Shown here: positions 59,994 through 64,000 of the stretch, piece by piece | How positions within the stretch are numbered: position 1 is the first letter of the stretch | How the letters are laid out: each line of letters begins with the position of its first letter | NCBI GenBank assembly: GCA_020064725.1 | Contig: JAGTWJ010000001.1 | Coordinates: 3,348,001-3,412,000 of the forward strand | Source: Drechslerella dactyloides | Lineage: Eukaryota; Ascomycota; Orbiliomycetes; Orbiliales; Orbiliaceae | DNA length: 64,000 nucleotides | Direction of reading: 5' to 3' | Notes under the pieces: generated by a model | Databases searched by the model: none | Seen by the model: only the letters and a program-made list of their open reading frames with translations | What the model was told of the DNA's origin: nothing | Translations under genes and position numbers: made by a program

Positions 59994-61736
59994 AGCGGGA
60001 GTGAGAGATTGTTATGTCTAGTGCAATGCTGTCGACTTTCGGTGTTATATCTCAGTGTCTTTCTGGCTAATTGTTGTCCGCGGACGGGCCAGCGGTCTGT
60101 TCCATTGATTATGGTTTTGTTGCCTTGGTTTACGTTGACACTTATTCATCTTTATATTGTCAAGTGGTCTGTCAGTGCTCAAGCTATTAAATTTCCTGTA
60201 ATGGAACACAATTTTACCTCACCAGGTAGCTATCTCGCCATCTCAAATCTAGTAACCTATATACCTTTCAATCTCGCAATGGCCGACCAGGCAAGCCTAC
60301 CCATTCGACAACGCAAAGCTCCGTGTTGGATTTTCTGGTACGCAATCATGGAGTGAGATTGTCCCACAAGGATCTGGTGGGGGGTGTCCCTCTTTGGCCT
60401 AGCCGAGTATGCACGCTAGTTGCTGGCGTCACTTCTGCGAACCCCGCCGCACGGGGCTGTACAAGGCTACGCGCTGCGATTGTCTGAGGACAATCTGAGG
60501 TTATCAGTCTGTTTTACTTCCAGGTGCAGGTTAGTCTCCGACCGAGGAGCGGAGGGTTCCCGTTCCCAGATTTACTCTGGGTGGGACTCATTTTACTTTG
60601 GGCCCTTATAGTATGATTCCGCTTAAGGGCCGCACCCAGGACCCGGGAATGGCTACCCCCCCTCTCGGAGTAACCATTCTATGGTTGAGCGCCGCAGGTA
60701 ACGAGGAGCGTCCACTGTGTGGCAACCTCATATTAAAAGGCGGGAGGGTACCGCTTGACTCTAGAGGGATGGGCTCGCAAGTGGGATTTGCCTGTTTCGC
60801 TGACAATATCCAGGTGTTTGGGCCGGACCCATGAACCCAATAGAAATAATATGGGACTTTGCACCTCCTATGCAGGTTAGCTAGTGCGGAATTTTTTTGG
60901 TACATTGATGCTTGATGATTGGTGGTTGACGATAAAGGAGTTGTGGGCTAGAGCGGATTTGGATCAGGTCCGGTGTTGTGATGGAATCAGGATAAGTAAT
61001 TCCCTTTCGCGACCGACGGGACATTGCCAACTTGATCCTTCGAGTATTCTTGTGCAACACTTCATCTAAATATTCTTTGCGCAACGGATTTCTAGTCTGG
61101 GATCTTTTCTTGATATAATAAAGCGGGTTTATTTTAAAGAAAAAATTTTTTTTTAATAGTAACAGTTATATTTGGCGTAAGTAATTTGGGATTTCGAGAT
61201 GTGGCAATTAGTTGTCGTTGGCTGACCAGGATGGTCTGATTTTTTTCTTTAGAATGGATTGGAATACAGGGTTCCGGTCGGATAAATTTATCCTCTACGA
61301 ATCTCGGGAGCAGGATGATTCTATAGTGTACAAATTCAGCAGTGCTACTGGATCCATAGCCGCGACTCTAAATTGGGCCTTTTCTGCTGTAAAAAGTACT
61401 ATAATAGTCCTGAAAGTTCAAAAGAAAACGTTTTCAGGCGCACGGGATAGCCTGATTGAATCTGGGTTGAGTATACGTTGGCTAGACAGGATTAGTGAAG
61501 GAAATATGTTGGAGGGTAGGGAGATTGAGCAGTGGGTTGATGATAACTACAGCAAAGTTGAAGTGTCGAAGGAGGAGATAAGGCATTTGAGGACTTTCAC
61601 AATTGTTTTTGCGCCGGATGGCGGAGGGTATAGTGGGCGGTTGATGGCAGGAAAGGTGCATGAGGCGACGAAACCCCAAACCAGGACTTGGACCTATCGT
61701 GACACGCAGAATCGAGCCGAACCGATAGACACCGCG
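59994..61736. other. Intergenic / upstream region of the NLR-like gene
   Basis: About 1.7 kb. It includes an A/T tract at about 61131-61160. The NLR frame is open far upstream of its likely start, with an ATG near 61254 that would add about 160 residues of unrecognised, protein-like sequence; see findings. Otherwise no gene is supported. Confidence 0.4.
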
Positions 61737-64000
61737 ATGTCAGCGCAACGCACTCACGATGACTACACGGTGGCCTGGATATGCGCGCTCCCGAAGGAGC
61801 TGGCCGCCGCCCTCGCGATGCTGGACCGGAAGCACGCCAATCTCTCGAAGCCGCCGAACGACTACAATGAGTATAGCCTAGGATCCGTCGGGGAACACAA
61901 TATCGTCATCACCTGCTTGCCGAAGGGCAAGATCGGCAACGCATCCGCAGCAGCCGTGGTCGCTCGCCTGATCAATACATTTCAGTCCGTCAGATTCGGT
62001 TTCATGATAGGTATCGGCGGGGGTGTCCCCCAACGGGTCAGGCTTGGCGATGTAGTGGTCAGCACCCCGGTCGGGCCGTACCCTGGCGTCGTTCAGTGGG
62101 ACATGGGCAAAGCGACAGCCGGCGATGACGGTTTCGAGCTAACCGGTGCACTTGACAACCCACCTCATTCTGTTTTGGCCGCTTTGGCGAAACTAGAAAG
62201 CGGACACAACCTGGAGGGTTCCAAGATACCCGAATATCTGGAACAATTGAAAACCAAGTGGCCGGAAATGGCGTTGAAATATTCGAAGTCGGAGCTGCTA
62301 GAAGATCTCCTATTCCGATCGGACTACAACCATATTGTTGAGGCTCCGACCGATATCTATGCGGTTGAAGAAGACGCAGGCGGAGACTGTCAATCTTGCG
62401 ATAAAGCAAAGCTCGTGAGGACGAGAAAAGCTAGAAACATGAAGATTCACTACGGTCTGATCGCGTCTGGGAATCAAGTCATCAAAGATGCTGCTCTCCG
62501 AGACAGAATCAATAGACGACTTGGCGGCCACGTCCTTTGCCTGGAAATGGAAGCTGCAGGGATTTTAAACATAATCCCCTGCATCGTCATCCGAGGCATC
62601 TGCGATTATGCCGATTCGCACAAGAACGAAACTTGGCAGGAATACGCGGCGGCTTTGGCGGCGGCTTTTGCAAAAGAGCTCTTGGAATATCTGCAACCAA
62701 GCGATAGGGAACGTCCGGCCAGAGATCCAGTCCTGGGTTAGTTATTTCCAGCATAAGTACAACATCTGAATTAAGGTTTCCTGTTCGCTTAGAATCAACT
62801 TTATTGTCTGCATCGCCTCGTACAAATCAAAACAAGAAATGCCGAGAAGGCAAACTTCCCATATTCGGCCACAAGGACACGAGGGCGACCTCGTTGAGAA
62901 TGGCAGCTTACATGACCTGAGCCAGCAACTCAAACCCCTCAAATTCATAAGGCTGGCCAAGTTCATCAGGAACGCCCAAAAAATCGATTCCCTGACCACA
63001 ATCTCGCGTACTCTAAAATTTTCAAATCCCAAAAGACGGTATCAATCAAGTCGGTATATAGAGCGTTTGGTTGACGCTCTTCGCCCCGATGGGAAGAGCT
63101 CGCCGAAGTAAGAGACCACTATCACAGCATTCTCTCACTTACAACTCTGCCGATGACCCAAAAATTAGACCGGTTCTTAGCTGGCTAGGATGTGAATACA
63201 ATGCCGAGCAAAGAGGATACTTCAACCGATCGATCCCGGGCACCGGCGAATGGTTCTTGAAATCTCAAGAATATATGGACTGGCGCTATAGGACCGAAGG
63301 GATGACGGCGGTGCTGTTTTGCTTTGGTAGCCCTGGCGTCGGCAAATCAACGCTTGCGTCTATGGTGATTAGGAGTTTGCAGGATGAATATAGAGAGGAG
63401 AGAAACGTCGGCGTTGCATACGTTTACTTCGACTATACTCGCCAACGCGAGCAGACCCCGGAACATTTGGTCGGAAGCCTGCTCAGACAGTTAGTTCAGA
63501 AGTTGTGGGAGACCAATAGGTTGCTTCCAGATTCCGTAAAATCATTCTTTGAGAAATACACGCAATCTGGTCGATACCCATCACTGGCAGAGTTCTCACA
63601 AGTTCTACTATCAGTCATCGATGTTTACTCGGACGTTTTCGTTGTCGTTGATGCACTGGACGAATGCCTCGAAGACCACCTGGCTGACTTTATGTCTGTT
63701 CTCGGAATAATGCCGCTGAGACTATTGATAACATCGAGGGATTCGGAACGACAAGCATTTAATACTCTTCGTTGTATTAAATCTATGACTTGTATCACAA
63801 TATCTTCTCCCCCACACGACACGCAGACATACCTCAAAGCCCGATTACGAGGTGGGCACGATTCAATCAAAGGAATAATCAGGTCAAATCTTGTTAGAGG
63901 GTCAGGTGAATCGTATGTACAAACCTACGGGCAGTTATCGCTCGTCGATATCGTCTATCTAAATGTACGACCCAAGATCTCAGTATCGCTAACACGTCTC
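61737..64000 (+). CDS. NLR-like protein: PNP_UDP phosphorylase domain plus NACHT, truncated by window end
   Basis: Proposed exons 61737..62736, 62837..63107 and 63181..64000 (continuing), introns 100 and 73 nt, phases matching; 697 residues visible. The N-terminal PNP_UDP_1 domain starts YTVAWICALPKELAAA and has GIGGGVP, LGDVVVSTPVG, the LEMEAAGI ligand-binding Glu and the CDYADSHKN catalytic Asp region. The NACHT domain follows: GTGEWFL lead, Walker A GSPGVGKST, Walker B FVVVDALDEC, and RLLITSRD sensor. C-terminal repeats (ankyrin, TPR or WD40 in relatives) lie beyond the window. Family knowledge: fungal NLR-like proteins with PNP_UDP N-domains resemble incompatibility and immune-type receptors. 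The linker exon 62837..63107 is predicted only from open frame and splice phase, so the connection could be wrong, or the gene could be two genes. Confidence 0.75.

Noticed and set aside
62742..63032. 96-codon minus-strand frame opposite the NLR linker
   Set aside because: No recognised family; the plus strand is explained by the PNP-NACHT gene model.
1..64000. tRNA, rRNA and CRISPR features
   Set aside because: No tRNA-like cloverleaf with A and B boxes, no rRNA and no spaced repeat array was recognised by eye; a tRNAscan-type search would be needed to exclude tRNAs.

Overview
The window reads as nuclear chromosomal DNA of a filamentous ascomycete (Pezizomycotina). Genes are monocistronic on both strands and carry short GT-AG introns, mostly 46-125 nt, with CTAAC/CTGAC-type branch sites. 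The families are typical of moulds: SAT4-type rhodopsin-domain membrane protein, transmembrane RGS protein, DFG5-type GH76, secreted GH16, SMP-C2 tricalbin-like proteins, a patatin fusion and a PNP-NACHT NLR-like protein. No rRNA, tRNA, CRISPR array or bacterial-style operon was recognised. All exon models were read by eye from splice signals, phase and protein conservation; no RNA data were available.

Layout. 0.5-1.6 kb: secreted GH16 glucanase-like enzyme (-). 3.4-5.6 kb: HNH-domain protein (+). 5.6-10.1 kb: long gene-free stretch. 10.1-12.1 kb: hormone-sensitive-lipase-like alpha/beta hydrolase (+). 14.5-18.9 kb: seven-exon gene for a B-box-like / P-loop GTPase-like / RING-like / patatin fusion (+). 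20.0-20.9 kb: HAD hydrolase (+). 21.3-22.2 kb: mitochondrial carrier (-). 23.3-26.1 kb: MFS sugar transporter with 15 predicted exons, one of only 2 nt (-). 28.5-30.0 kb: rhodopsin-domain membrane protein (+), facing a three-exon RGS-domain membrane protein (-, 30.3-31.7 kb). 34.2-35.1 and 37.7-38.7 kb: two orphan, probably secreted proteins (-). 39.9-41.3 kb: tandem H-type lectin protein (-). 43.1-46.1 kb: subtilase-fold protein whose three catalytic positions all appear replaced (+). 46.6-48.1 kb: GPI-type DFG5/GH76 wall protein (-). 50.7-54.7 kb (-) and 56.4-60.0 kb (+): head-to-head pair of tricalbin-like SMP-C2 paralogues. 61.7 kb to the right edge: PNP_UDP-NACHT NLR-like gene (+), cut by the window end.

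The GC-richer blocks (about 3-5.6, 10-12, 20-22 and 46-60 kb) hold housekeeping-type genes: cell wall, lipid and ER contact, carrier, phosphatase. The AT-richer blocks (about 12.5-20, 23-46 and 60-64 kb) hold accessory-type genes: patatin fusion, transporter, sensing pair, orphans, lectin, pseudo-protease, NLR. Two different effector domains used by fungal NLR-like proteins, patatin and PNP_UDP, occur in the same 64 kb. The most unusual observations are the 2-nt microexon in the transporter, the zinc-finger/P-loop/patatin fusion with a possible CaaX end, and the subtilase without a catalytic triad.
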